Source: Methylomicrobium sp051061015 (GTDB lineage Bacteria; Pseudomonadota; Gammaproteobacteria; Methylococcales; Methylomonadaceae). Taken from it: a stretch of DNA of 64,000 nucleotides. The DNA lies in contig JBPFEG010000013.1 of assembly GCA_051061015.1 (NCBI GenBank), positions 248,001-312,000 of the forward strand, given 5' to 3'. A program made the position numbers and the translations under genes. Positions 25,506-34,932 of this stretch are shown piece by piece (the stretch's first letter is position 1; each line of letters begins with the position of its first letter). The notes beneath the pieces are model-generated. The model saw only the letters and a program-made list of their open reading frames with translations, did no database searches and was not told the origin of the DNA.

Positions 25506-26558
25506 ATGAATACAATTACGCGAATCGGTGGACATGGACGGCATAGCTACCGGATTTTTATGGTAATCAATTCGGTCGGCTATGTCGGTATTCTGGTTCA
25601 TCTGGCCTTCATACCGCTGTTTTATTGGCTGGGATTCACCGGCTTGTCGCTCTTGAACATTCTCAGCTCCATTCTGTGGATTACCGCGTGGCTGATGAAT
25701 CAGCAAGGTCGTTACAATCCGGCTATCATTCTGATGACGGTTGAGGTAACTCTGCATACCCTGTTAGTCGTTCAGACGATAGGGTGGCAAGCCGGTTTTC
25801 AGTATTACCTGTTTGCCGCAGTTCCATTTACACTGTTCAATAATAAGTTCGATGGAAAAACGATCATTTTTATTTCAATCGTGCTTTGTGTGGAGTTTCT
25901 GTTGCTCAGTATTTATACCGCTGACCGGCCGCCTAATCCGCTGCTTCCCGATAGCCTGGTCAAACTGCTCAACCACGCCAACATCGCTATCTCATTTACC
26001 GCTCAGGGGGTTATTAGTTATTACTTCCGTCTGGCATCAATTTACCTGGAACAGGAACTTGAGAAACAGGCTCATACCGACCCGTTAACCGGCTTGTATA
26101 ACCGGCGCCGAATGCTCGATTTTCTGGTTCAACAAGGAAAACTGGTGGAAAGCGAACGCACCATGCTGTCGGTCGCTTTCGTCGATATCGATCATTTTAA
26201 AAAGATCAACGACACTCATGGACATGAGACGGGCGATCTGATTCTCAAAGCGGTAGCCGAATTCATCAAACGTCAGTTACGTAAAGACGATACGCTCGCG
26301 CGCTGGGGCGGCGAGGAATTCCTGCTGCTGTTGCCGCATACCGATATCGACGGCGCACAGGTGCTGGCCGAAAAAATCTGCCAAACAATCGCAGAGCACA
26401 CTTTTCAGATTGGAGACAAAGCCTATGCGGTGACCTTGACTATCGGTCTTTGTGAACATCGGACGGAATACCCGATAGAGGAAAGCATCAAACTGGCAGA
26501 TATTGCACTCTATCGGGGCAAGCAGGCCGGCCGTAACCGGGTGATGCGTTATTCCTGA
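25506..26558 (+). CDS. Membrane diguanylate cyclase (GGDEF)
   Basis: A 350-residue protein. The N-terminal half has five or six membrane helices (about residues 20-185) with no recognised sensor. The GGDEF domain has the active-site motif GGEEF at 268-272 and an RxxD inhibitory site (RKDD) five residues before it, so it should make cyclic di-GMP from two GTP and be subject to product inhibition. The DxxT-like start DPLTGLYNRR and FVDIDHFKKINDTHGH are intact. It is expressed from its own promoter after the hemF terminator. The signal is unknown. Confidence 0.92.
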   Translation: MNTITRIGGHGRHSYRIFMVINSVGYVGILVHLAFIPLFYWLGFTGLSLLNILSSILWITAWLMNQQGRYNPAIILMTVEVTLHTLLVVQTIGWQAGFQYYLFAAVPFTLFNNKFDGKTIIFISIVLCVEFLLLSIYTADRPPNPLLPDSLVKLLNHANIAISFTAQGVISYYFRLASIYLEQELEKQAHTDPLTGLYNRRRMLDFLVQQGKLVESERTMLSVAFVDIDHFKKINDTHGHETGDLILKAVAEFIKRQLRKDDTLARWGGEEFLLLLPHTDIDGAQVLAEKICQTIAEHTFQIGDKAYAVTLTIGLCEHRTEYPIEESIKLADIALYRGKQAGRNRVMRYS

Positions 26559-26583
26559 AACAGGGAATAGGAATGCGCAGCTT

Positions 26584-26919
26584 TCAGGCCGGGACCAGCG
26601 CGGCAAAAGTATGCACCCATACCAGGCTTTCCGGATTCCATTCCATCCCGGGATGCATTCTGATGATCAAGCCTTTATAAGTTTCCAGATCCGGAAACCC
26701 TTCCGCCTGCGCGTCCTGGTCGGTCAGATCGCCCAACCTCTGACGGACTAAACCGGTAATCACAAACTCCTGACCGTCCAGAGTAAAAGTTTCACCCGGC
26801 CAGCCATACACGCCGTCTCGGCGCTGTTGGGTTTTAGTGCCGGTTTTAGCCGCCTCGACCAGTCTCGGTTGAGTTACCAGACGATCGATCGAACAGGTTT
26901 TTTTCGGATACATTTCCAT
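26584..26919 (-). CDS. ASCH-domain protein
   Basis: A 111-residue protein with the ASCH pattern: a basic KTGTKTQQRR segment, a GWPGETFTLDG strand pair, VITGLVRQRLGDLTDQDAQA with the helix-cap Glu, and a C-terminal strand WVHTFA. ASCH domains are PUA-like folds that bind RNA; a few are ribonucleases or deaminate modified nucleosides. No partner is evident. It converges with the diguanylate cyclase (25 bp between stops) and diverges from putA. Confidence 0.75.
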   Translation of the reverse strand: MEMYPKKTCSIDRLVTQPRLVEAAKTGTKTQQRRDGVYGWPGETFTLDGQEFVITGLVRQRLGDLTDQDAQAEGFPDLETYKGLIIRMHPGMEWNPESLVWVHTFAALVPA

Positions 26920-27032
26920 GCGCGTTACTCTAAATTTGTATATTTTGGGAAAACGATTACATGATAGTCTAAATCAAAAATTTTTATTTCCCCATTATTT
27001 CAGTAAATCATTACAGCCCGGGCCAACCCACA

Positions 27033-30000
27033 ATGAACACTGATCTGTTACACGCATTACGCGCTACAATCGATGAGGCTTATCTCGCCGATGAAGATCA
27101 GGTCCTGGCGTCGCTTACCCGCAGTTTAAAAAAATATGACGCATCCACCGCCGCTAATGAAGCTGCCAAACTCGTCGCCACGGTCAGAGCCGACAGCGAC
27201 CGGCAATCCTTAATCAATACGCTGCTGCATGAGTATCAATTGAATACCCAGGAAGGCATCGTGCTGATGGAAATTGCCGAAGCCTTACTGCGCATACCCG
27301 ATTCCGCAACCCAGGATGCTTTTTTACAGGATAAATTGGGGGCCGTCGATTGGAGCCAGCATCGGACCCTACACGATACGTTGTTGATCAAACTGTTGAC
27401 AACTGCGTTGTCGATGACCGGCCGTATTGAGAATTTGGGGGGGAGTAACGGGGAGTGGTTAACGAAGTTGAGCGCACCATTGATTCGTGCCGCGACCAAA
27501 CAAGGCATGCAATTATTGGCAGGCCAATTTGTTTTTGAGGAAACGATCGAAGGCGCGGTTGAAAAACTGACCATACACCCCGAAGTCCGCTATTCGTTCG
27601 ATATGTTGGGCGAGGCGGCATTAACGGCGGCTGACGCTGAGCGTTATTTCCAGGCCTATCGGCATGCGATCGAACAACTGGCAAAAATTGCCACACCGGG
27701 TGATCCTCTTACCAATCCGGGCATATCAGTCAAACTGTCGGCGCTCTGCCCTCGCTATGAGCCTCTGCAAAAGCATCGCGCGGTCAGCGAGCTGAGCGAC
27801 AAGCTGCTCGATTTAAGCCGACAGGCGCGAACTACACACATCAGCCTGACCGTCGATGCGGAAGAATCCGAACGGCTGGACCTGTCGCTGGATATTTTTG
27901 CGGTGGTGTTCGCCGATCCAGCCCTTCAGGGATGGGAGGGTTTCGGATTGGCCGTGCAGGCTTACCAGAAACGCGCCTTGCCTACCATTCATTGGCTGGC
28001 CGCGCTGGCAGGCCGCTACCAGCGCCGGATTCCGCTCAGGCTGGTCAAAGGCGCGTACTGGGACGGCGAAATCAAACGTGCCCAGGAACTGGGGCTTGCG
28101 GACTATCCGGTTTTTACCCGGAAAACCGCGACCGATGTCTCTTACCTGGCCTGCGCGGAAAACATCCTGGCTCATCCTGAAGCTTTTTATCCCCAATTCG
28201 CAACCCATAACGCCCATACGGCCGCGGCGATTCTGACGATGGCGAAAACGCATCCCGGCTTTGAATTTCAACGCCTGCATGGAATGGGGGAGGCGTTTTA
28301 TACAGAGCTGGCGAAACATCACGCCCTGCCCTGCCGGATTTACGCGCCGATCGGCAATTTCGACGATTTATTGCCGTATCTGGTCCGCCGTTTGCTTGAA
28401 AACGGGGCTAACACCTCATTTCTGAGCCGCGTCGAAAATCCCTCCATCAGCCTGGATCAGATCGTTGAAGATCCTATCTCAAGGGCGCAGGAAAAACATG
28501 CCCGGGTAATAGCGCAGCCGCCCGACCTTTTCGGTCCGGAACGCCTGAATTCCGCCGGAATCAATCTGAGCAGTCCGCGTATAGCTGACGCCCTGCAAGC
28601 CGATCAGGATGCGCTGGCCGAACGGAATTGGGAGTCTCATCCTCTGATAGAGGGCAAGCCATACTCAGGCCAAAAACAGCCGGTATTCAGTCCCTGCGAT
28701 CATCGCCAGCAAATTGGCAACGTGATCCATGCAGACTCTGACGCGATCGGCAAGGCCGCGTCTTGCGCTTTACGGGCTTTTCCCGATTGGCGGCAGACGC
28801 CGCTGAAAAAGCGCATCGCCTATCTGAATAAAGCGGCAGATCTATTGGAATTGCACCGGCTTGAGCTAGTCTCGCTTTGCGTCCGAGAAGGAGGCCGCAC
28901 GATCCGCGACGCGCTGGCCGAAGTGCGGGAAGCGGTCGATTTTTGCCGGTATTATGCGGCCGAGGCCGAAAAACTGTTCGAGAAACCTGTTCGCCTTCCC
29001 GGCCCTACCGGGGAAGAAAATTACCTCTCGCAAACCGGGCGCGGCGCAGTGGTCTGCATCAGCCCGTGGAATTTTCCGATCGCGATTTTTTTCGGGCAAA
29101 TTGCTGCGGCGCTGGCCGCCGGCAACACGGTAATCGCCAAACCCGCCACGCAGACCGCCCTGACTGCGATGCGCTGCATTCAACTGTTGCATCAGGCCGG
29201 CATACCGGGCGAGGTTTTGCAATTTCTGCCAGCCGAGGGTGGGTTGATCAGCAAGCATTTATTAACTGTTCCGGGACTCGGAGGGGTCGTATTTACCGGC
29301 TCCACCGCGACCGCGCACTCAATCAACCAGACCTTGGCGCAGCATCAGCCTGCGATTGTGCCGTTAATTGCCGAAACCGGCGGCCAGAACGCGATGATCG
29401 CAGACAGTTCGGCGCATGTCGAACAACTGGTCATGGATGCCGTCACGTCGGCCTTTAACAGCGCCGGACAGCGTTGTTCAGCGCTGCGTGTGCTGTATGT
29501 TCAGGAAGAAATTGCGGACAGGGTGACCGGACTCTTGACTGGAGCAATGCAGGAATTGAACGTCGGCAATCCTGGCCTTCTGGCGGTCGACATCGGGCCG
29601 GTGATTAATGCCCAGGCCGCAAGCCAACTGATGGAACATCTCGACAGAATGCGGCGTCAGGCGAAAGTTCTTTATCAGTCGCCTCTACAACCTGATTTAC
29701 GTCATGGAAGTTTCTTTCCACCGACCCTGATCGAAATCGGCAACATTCACCTACTCGAACAGGAAGTTTTCGGTCCTGTTTTGCACGTGATACGTTACCG
29801 TGCGGACGAATTGACTCAGGTAATCGACCAGATTAATAGAACCGGCTATGGTCTGACCTTAGGCATCCAGAGCCGAATCAAAAGCCATATCCAGTTGATT
29901 GTCGAACGGGCCAGAGTAGGCAATATCTATATCAACCGAAACATGATTGGCGCGGTGGTCGGAGTGCAGCCGTTTGGCGGGATGGGCCTTTCGGGAACCG

Positions 30001-30116
30001 GCCCGAAAGCCGGCGGCCCCGATTATCTGCGCCGGCTATCCATTGAACAAACTGTCACGATCAACAGCGCAGCGATTGGCGGCAATGCGGCGTTATTGTC
30101 CGAAGCGTTGTTTTAA
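27033..30116 (+). CDS. putA: Bifunctional proline dehydrogenase / glutamate semialdehyde dehydrogenase
   Basis: Oxidises proline to glutamate in two channelled steps: FAD-dependent proline dehydrogenase (about residues 80-490) and NAD+-dependent aldehyde dehydrogenase (about 530-1010). Visible motifs are RLVKGAYWDGE near 335 (substrate and FAD), FATHNAHT, the aldehyde dehydrogenase ETGGQN, and catalytic C815 in AGQRCSALR. At 1027 residues it is the short type without the N-terminal ribbon-helix-helix DNA-binding domain of E. coli PutA, so it should not repress its own gene. No putP transporter is nearby. Its stop overlaps that of convergent pilU by two to four bases. Confidence 0.96.
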   Translation: MNTDLLHALRATIDEAYLADEDQVLASLTRSLKKYDASTAANEAAKLVATVRADSDRQSLINTLLHEYQLNTQEGIVLMEIAEALLRIPDSATQDAFLQDKLGAVDWSQHRTLHDTLLIKLLTTALSMTGRIENLGGSNGEWLTKLSAPLIRAATKQGMQLLAGQFVFEETIEGAVEKLTIHPEVRYSFDMLGEAALTAADAERYFQAYRHAIEQLAKIATPGDPLTNPGISVKLSALCPRYEPLQKHRAVSELSDKLLDLSRQARTTHISLTVDAEESERLDLSLDIFAVVFADPALQGWEGFGLAVQAYQKRALPTIHWLAALAGRYQRRIPLRLVKGAYWDGEIKRAQELGLADYPVFTRKTATDVSYLACAENILAHPEAFYPQFATHNAHTAAAILTMAKTHPGFEFQRLHGMGEAFYTELAKHHALPCRIYAPIGNFDDLLPYLVRRLLENGANTSFLSRVENPSISLDQIVEDPISRAQEKHARVIAQPPDLFGPERLNSAGINLSSPRIADALQADQDALAERNWESHPLIEGKPYSGQKQPVFSPCDHRQQIGNVIHADSDAIGKAASCALRAFPDWRQTPLKKRIAYLNKAADLLELHRLELVSLCVREGGRTIRDALAEVREAVDFCRYYAAEAEKLFEKPVRLPGPTGEENYLSQTGRGAVVCISPWNFPIAIFFGQIAAALAAGNTVIAKPATQTALTAMRCIQLLHQAGIPGEVLQFLPAEGGLISKHLLTVPGLGGVVFTGSTATAHSINQTLAQHQPAIVPLIAETGGQNAMIADSSAHVEQLVMDAVTSAFNSAGQRCSALRVLYVQEEIADRVTGLLTGAMQELNVGNPGLLAVDIGPVINAQAASQLMEHLDRMRRQAKVLYQSPLQPDLRHGSFFPPTLIEIGNIHLLEQEVFGPVLHVIRYRADELTQVIDQINRTGYGLTLGIQSRIKSHIQLIVERARVGNIYINRNMIGAVVGVQPFGGMGLSGTGPKAGGPDYLRRLSIEQTVTINSAAIGGNAALLSEALF

Positions 30117-31285
30117 GTGCTTTCTTCTTCCTCTTCCGCTCTTTGAATTTCCTGCAGCGACAACGAGCCGAGTCCGCCGTTCTGCGTGCCGCCCGCTTCT
30201 GCGGATTTGGCCGAAGCCGAGCCCTTGCCTTCGCTCAGGTTGATCTTGAGTTTCAGGTTATTCGGCGAATCGGAGTTTTGCAGCGCCTCATCGAGCGAAA
30301 TCACGCCCGACTTGTAAAGCCGCAGCAAATGGCTGTCGAAGGTCTGCATGCCAATATTCTCGGACTTTTCCATCGCTTCCTTAATGCTGTGGATATCGCC
30401 TTTCTGGATCAGGTCACGGACCAGTTGCGTGCCCAGCAAAATCTCGATCGCGGCGGTGCGCTTGCCATCGGTTGTCGGCACCAGACGCTGCGAAACGAAC
30501 GCTTTCAGATTCAGCGACAGATCAAGCAATAACTGATTCCGGCGTTCTTCCGGGAAAAAGTTGATGATCCGGTCCAGCGCCTGATTCGCATTATTCGCGT
30601 GCAGTGTAGACAGGCAGAGGTGCCCCGTTTCGGCAAAAGCCAGCGCGTGCTCCATCGTTTCCTGGCTGCGGATTTCGCCGATCAGGATCACGTCCGGGGC
30701 CTGGCGCAGGGTATTTTTCAACGCATCCTCATAGCTCAAGGTATCGACGCCGACTTCGCGCTGATTGACCAAGGATTTTTTATGCGGATGGATGTATTCG
30801 ATCGGGTCCTCGATCGTGATGATGTGTCCCGACGAATTGGCGTTGCGGTGGTCGATCAACGCGGCCAGGGAGGTCGATTTTCCGGAGCCGGTGCCGCCGA
30901 CGAACAGGATCAGGCCGCGCTTTTCCATGATCGTTTTTTTCAGCACTTCCGGCAGGCCAAGTTTGTCCGCGTTCGGGATGTCCACTTTGATGTTGCGGAT
31001 TACCAAAGCGAAGCTGTTGCGCTGCTTGAAAATATTCACCCGGAACCGGCCAATGCCGGGTTCGGAAATAGCTAGGTTCAGTTCGGGCAAATGCTCGAAG
31101 GCTTTTTGCTGGTCTTCGTCCATCAGGCCGTAGGCGATTTCCTTGATCCGCTCCTTAGTCAGTTTGATGTTCTCCAAGGGTTTCAACGTGCCCTGAAATT
31201 TGGCCACAGGCGGCGCATCAACCGTCAGGTAAAGATCGGAGCCATCATGTTGTACCAGTATTTTTAAATAATCTTTGAATTCCAT
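30113..31285 (-). CDS. pilU: Twitching-motility retraction ATPase PilU
   Basis: A hexameric secretion-ATPase homologue that, with PilT, powers type IV pilus retraction. Walker A is GGTGSGKST (130-138). The Asp box IEDPIEYIH, Walker B ILIGEIR and His box GHLCLSTLHANN follow. I chose PilU over PilT from the N-terminal segment GRFRVNIFKQRNSFALVIR, the extended C-terminal tail with a Lys/Glu-rich and Gly/Ser-rich end, and length (390 against about 345 for PilT). No pilT is in the window. The gene converges with putA and shares a 119-bp divergent region with the PP-loop gene. Confidence 0.9.
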   Translation of the reverse strand: MEFKDYLKILVQHDGSDLYLTVDAPPVAKFQGTLKPLENIKLTKERIKEIAYGLMDEDQQKAFEHLPELNLAISEPGIGRFRVNIFKQRNSFALVIRNIKVDIPNADKLGLPEVLKKTIMEKRGLILFVGGTGSGKSTSLAALIDHRNANSSGHIITIEDPIEYIHPHKKSLVNQREVGVDTLSYEDALKNTLRQAPDVILIGEIRSQETMEHALAFAETGHLCLSTLHANNANQALDRIINFFPEERRNQLLLDLSLNLKAFVSQRLVPTTDGKRTAAIEILLGTQLVRDLIQKGDIHSIKEAMEKSENIGMQTFDSHLLRLYKSGVISLDEALQNSDSPNNLKLKINLSEGKGSASAKSAEAGGTQNGGLGSLSLQEIQRAEEEEEST

Positions 31286-31404
31286 AGTTTTTAGTGATCG
31301 CAGACTGGGTTCTGATTAACATTCAGTTTAGGTCAACCCACAGAGAAGTGAAGCCAACTTGAAAAATTACCGGTTATAATAGGTGCTTTTTTGATTTACA
31401 CGAG

Positions 31405-32445
31405 ATGAGCATACAACGAAAAGCCGTCGCCCTGATTTCCGGCGGCCTGGATTCGATGCTGGCCGCGAAGACGGTGATGGAGCAAGGCATCCATGTCGAA
31501 GGCATCAATTTTTTCACCGGTTTTTGCGTGGAAGGCCATACGCATGCGATCCGGGAAAAGGACCGCGCCAAACCGAAGCGGAACAACTCGCTGTGGGTCG
31601 CCGAGCAGCTCGGCATCAAGCTGCACATCGTTGATGTGATCGAAGAATACAAGAATGTGCTGATCAATCCGAAACACGGCTATGGCGCGCATTTGAACCC
31701 CTGCCTGGACTGCAAAATATTCATGGTCAACAAGGCCAAGCAATGGATCGCCGAAAACGGCTTCGACTTCATCATTACCGGCGAAGTAATCGGCCAGCGT
31801 CCGATGTCTCAGCGCAAGAGTACGATGCCAATCGTGGCACGGGAATCGGGCGCCGATGACCTATTGCTACGGCCTTTATGCGCGAAGAATCTGGCGCCGA
31901 CTCTGCCCGAGCGCGAAGGCTGGGTCGACCGGGAAAAACTGCACGATTTCAGCGGCCGTTCGCGCAAACCGCAGATGGAAATGGCCAAACGCTACGGCTT
32001 TCACGATTATTCGCAACCGGCCGGCGGCTGCTGTTTTTTGACCGACAAGAATTATTCGGCCAAGCTGGTCGATTTATGGCAATCTCATGGCCACAAGGAT
32101 TATGAACTCGACGACGTAATGTTGCTGAAGGTCGGACGCCACATTCGCCCTGCCCGTCATTTCAAGCTGATCGTCGCGCGCGAGGAAGGCGAAGGCCGCT
32201 TTTTGCAGGGTTATCAAAAAGAGTTCATCAGCATGTTCTCTACGAGTCATCTCGGCCCCTTGGTGCTGATCGACGGCACGCCTTCCGCGGAAGATTTATA
32301 TCTTGCAGCAGGTATTACCGCACGTTACGGCCAAGGCCGCGAGGCCGAACAGGTCGATGTCACCATCATGGACAAAGACGGATCGGAGCGGACGATTCAG
32401 GTCAAACCGTTTGCGAAGGATTTGCCGCAAGAATGGCGCGTATGA
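31405..32445 (+). CDS. PP-loop ATPase, ThiI/MnmA-like tRNA thiolation-type protein
   Basis: A 346-residue cytoplasmic protein. The ATP pyrophosphatase PP-loop S12-GGLDS17 is followed by a CLDC pair (C100, C103) and a second pair C209-C210 in PAGGCC, positions suited to persulfide or metal handling. The C-terminal 110 residues resemble an NFACT-R/DUF814-like domain. Databases often call such proteins tRNA 2-thiouridylate transferases, but MnmA itself is different. It overlaps a TusA-like sulfur carrier, which supports a thiolation role: TusA would deliver sulfur, the PP-loop would adenylate the acceptor. A TATAAT (31375-31380) lies 24 bp upstream. The true substrate is not known from sequence. 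Confidence 0.82.
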   Translation: MSIQRKAVALISGGLDSMLAAKTVMEQGIHVEGINFFTGFCVEGHTHAIREKDRAKPKRNNSLWVAEQLGIKLHIVDVIEEYKNVLINPKHGYGAHLNPCLDCKIFMVNKAKQWIAENGFDFIITGEVIGQRPMSQRKSTMPIVARESGADDLLLRPLCAKNLAPTLPEREGWVDREKLHDFSGRSRKPQMEMAKRYGFHDYSQPAGGCCFLTDKNYSAKLVDLWQSHGHKDYELDDVMLLKVGRHIRPARHFKLIVAREEGEGRFLQGYQKEFISMFSTSHLGPLVLIDGTPSAEDLYLAAGITARYGQGREAEQVDVTIMDKDGSERTIQVKPFAKDLPQEWRV

Positions 32446-32669
32446 TCAAGGAAACCCTAAACGCCCGCCGGCTTCTTTGCCCGCTGCCTGTGATCCGCAC
32501 CCAAAACAAGATCAAACAGATGCGGCCCGGCGAGCAATTGGAAGTGATTTGCACCGATCCTGGCGTGATGCAGGACATTCCGGCTTGGTGCCGGATCCAC
32601 GGCCACACCGTCATCGAAACAACCAGCGGCAATCATGAATATGTGATCGTGATCGAAGTGGGCGGGTAA
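32433..32669 (+). CDS. TusA-family sulfurtransferase
   Basis: A 78-residue protein with the TusA fold signature LLCPLPVIRTQNKI, whose Cys carries the persulfide, then GEQLEVICTDPG and a C-terminal beta strand. It would pass sulfur to the adjacent PP-loop enzyme. Two starts are possible: ATG 32433, with a distant AAGGA, or ATG 32442, which forms an ATGA overlap with the upstream stop and matches usual TusA N-termini. Coupled translation with the preceding gene is very likely either way. Confidence 0.87.
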   Translation: MARMIKETLNARRLLCPLPVIRTQNKIKQMRPGEQLEVICTDPGVMQDIPAWCRIHGHTVIETTSGNHEYVIVIEVGG

Positions 32670-32735
32670 CCGTAGCGCGCCCATAGCTTTTATCACAACT
32701 TTCAAACTATTAATTTCATTCAAGAGGAACACACG

Positions 32736-33950
32736 ATGGCGGTAGGTCGCTGCGATTTTCCGATCATGCCGGAAATTCCGGGCATTCGTTTGGGCACCGT
32801 ATGTGCCGGCATCAAGCGAAACATCCGGGACGATCTGTTGGTGTTTGAAATGGCCGAGCACGGCAGCTGCGCGGCTGTGTTTACGCAGAATGCCTTCTGT
32901 GCCGCGCCGGTACAGGTCGCCCGGAAGCATCTGGGGGCCGCGCCGCGCTGGCTGCTGATCAATTCGGGCAACGCAAACGCGGGCACCGGCAAACAAGGGC
33001 TGCAGGATGCGTTGGCCTCCTGTGAGCAATTGGCGGATCTTACCGGGGGCTCAGTCGAACAGGTGCTGCCGTTTTCGACCGGCGTGATCGGCATGCCGTT
33101 GCCGATCGATAAAATAAGAACTGCTTTGCCGGAAGCAGTACGCAATCTCCATCCCGGCAACTGGGACAAGGCCGCCCGCGCGATTATGACGACCGATACG
33201 TTTCCGAAAGGCGTCACCAAAACGCTGGAAATCGAGGGCAGGACGATCACTTTTAACGGGATCGCCAAAGGCGCGGGGATGATTCAGCCGAACATGGCGA
33301 CGATGCTTTCGTTCATCGGCACCGATGCGAAGATCGGCCGCGACTTATTGCAGCAATGTCTAGCTCGCGCCGCCGAACTGTCTTTCAACCGGATCACGGT
33401 CGACGGCGACACCTCGACCAACGACGCACTGGTCGTGATGGCCAGCGGACTTTCCGAAGCGCCGGAAATCCTGCCGGACACCGAATCTTACACCCGGTTC
33501 GCCGATGCCCTGCTGGATGTTTGCAAGAGTCTGGCCGAAGCGATTGTACGCGACGGCGAAGGCGCGACCAAGCTGATTCGGATCGTGGTCGAGGAAGCAC
33601 AAAACGACGAAGAAGCGGTTCGCGTTGCGAAAACGATCGCCCATTCGCCGCTGGTCAAAACCGCGTTTTTCGCGAGCGATCCGAATTGGGGACGCATTCT
33701 GGCCGCAGTCGGACGGGCCGGCGTCGACAACATGGTGCTGGAAAACATCCGGATATTCCTGGACGACGTCTGCATCGTCCGGGAAGGCGGACGCGCGGAC
33801 GACTATACCGAAGAAGCCGGACAACAGGTCATGGACCGCGAGGAAATCCGCGTGACGGTCAAACTGGGCCGGGGCGAGGCCCGTCAGGAAGTATTGACCT
33901 GCGATTTTTCCTACGACTATGTCAAGATCAATGCGGAATATCGAACCTGA
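32736..33950 (+). CDS. argJ: Bifunctional ornithine acetyltransferase / N-acetylglutamate synthase
   Basis: Transfers acetyl from N-acetylornithine to glutamate, recycling the acetyl group in arginine synthesis. The 404-residue precursor has the self-cleavage motif KGAGMIQPNMATM; cleavage is expected between A188 and T189, making T189 the nucleophile of the beta chain. SGNANAGTG and the DPNWGRI motif are intact. A typical AAGAGGAA ribosome site precedes the ATG. Whether it also uses acetyl-CoA (bifunctional type) cannot be read from sequence alone. The Nudix fusion follows 18 bp downstream and is likely in the same operon. Confidence 0.97.
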   Translation: MAVGRCDFPIMPEIPGIRLGTVCAGIKRNIRDDLLVFEMAEHGSCAAVFTQNAFCAAPVQVARKHLGAAPRWLLINSGNANAGTGKQGLQDALASCEQLADLTGGSVEQVLPFSTGVIGMPLPIDKIRTALPEAVRNLHPGNWDKAARAIMTTDTFPKGVTKTLEIEGRTITFNGIAKGAGMIQPNMATMLSFIGTDAKIGRDLLQQCLARAAELSFNRITVDGDTSTNDALVVMASGLSEAPEILPDTESYTRFADALLDVCKSLAEAIVRDGEGATKLIRIVVEEAQNDEEAVRVAKTIAHSPLVKTAFFASDPNWGRILAAVGRAGVDNMVLENIRIFLDDVCIVREGGRADDYTEEAGQQVMDREEIRVTVKLGRGEARQEVLTCDFSYDYVKINAEYRT

Positions 33951-33968
33951 TCCGGACCGGTAATCGAG

Positions 33969-34925
33969 GTGAATCATTTTCGAAAAACAGCGCAAAAGGC
34001 CCTGCAGGTAGCGGTCGGAGTCATCAAAGGCGCGGACGGAAAAATATTGATCGCCCGCCGCGATGAGTCCCTGCACCAGGGAGGGTTATGGGAATTTCCT
34101 GGGGGCAAGATCGAAGCCGGCGAAACACCCGAACAGGCTTTATTCCGGGAGCTCAAGGAAGAACTGGATATTGAAGCCCTATCTGCGGCGCCGCTGATCA
34201 CGGTGCATCACTGTTATCCGGATCTGGCCGTGACGCTACGTGTATTTTTGGTCGACCACTTTTCAGGCACCGCAAAAGGTTGTCTGGGCCAACCGATCCG
34301 CTGGACAGCGCCAAACGAATTGGAGCGGTTTGCGTTCCCGGCCGCCAATCGGCCGATTTTGACTGCCGCCCAGCTCCCGCCCTATTACGCGATCCTCGAC
34401 GATCAGGTCAGCAGCGATCTGATGAAGGATCTGCATAAGCTTTTGGCGACAGACATCAAGCTGATCCAGGCGCGTTTGAAATCCTCCTCGCCCGACCGGG
34501 TCGCAACTTTCTTGTCGGCGGCTTATCCGCTCTGCTCCGAACACGGCGCCGCATTGTTGATCAACTCAGCAGCAGATTACGGACAAGCTAACGTTCACGG
34601 ACTGCACCTGACCGCCAGGCATTTGCTCTCCTTGAGCGAACGGCCGCCGGAGTATCGATGGGTCGGTGCTTCGTGCCACAACTTGGCGGAGCTCGCGCAT
34701 GCCCAGAATATCGGCGCTGATTTTGCGGTGCTGGCACCGGTGCTGCCGACCCAAACCCATCCTGAAACCGCCGCATTGGGATGGGAGCAATTTGCCGCGC
34801 TCGTCGAGCAGATCAATATCCCCGTCTATGCACTGGGCGGTTTGACCAAAAGAGACTTAAGTGCGGCCCGTCATGCCGGAGCGCAAGGAATAGCCGGTAT
34901 CAGGGCGTTTCTCGACTCGCCATGA
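33969..34925 (+). CDS. Nudix hydrolase (MutT-like) fused to a thiamine-phosphate-synthase-like domain
   Basis: A 318-residue two-domain protein. Residues about 11-135 are a MutT-type Nudix domain with box G46-x5-E52-x7-R60-E61-L-K-E64-E65, except that D67 takes the usual Gly place. MutT hydrolyses 8-oxo-dGTP. Residues about 170-315 resemble ThiE (VHGLHLT, GASCHN, GADFAVLAPVLPT, PVYALGGL). The HLGQ-D metal site is changed to HLTAR, so synthase activity is doubtful and the domain may only bind a ligand. The fusion is common in Gammaproteobacteria. A GTG start is used as no ATG is available near the N-terminus. It converges with yacG. Confidence 0.9.
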   Translation: MNHFRKTAQKALQVAVGVIKGADGKILIARRDESLHQGGLWEFPGGKIEAGETPEQALFRELKEELDIEALSAAPLITVHHCYPDLAVTLRVFLVDHFSGTAKGCLGQPIRWTAPNELERFAFPAANRPILTAAQLPPYYAILDDQVSSDLMKDLHKLLATDIKLIQARLKSSSPDRVATFLSAAYPLCSEHGAALLINSAADYGQANVHGLHLTARHLLSLSERPPEYRWVGASCHNLAELAHAQNIGADFAVLAPVLPTQTHPETAALGWEQFAALVEQINIPVYALGGLTKRDLSAARHAGAQGIAGIRAFLDSP

Positions 34926-34932
34926 GATAAGA

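Noticed and set aside
30113..31285. Assignment as PilT
   Set aside because: The longer C-terminal tail and N-terminal pattern fit PilU better.
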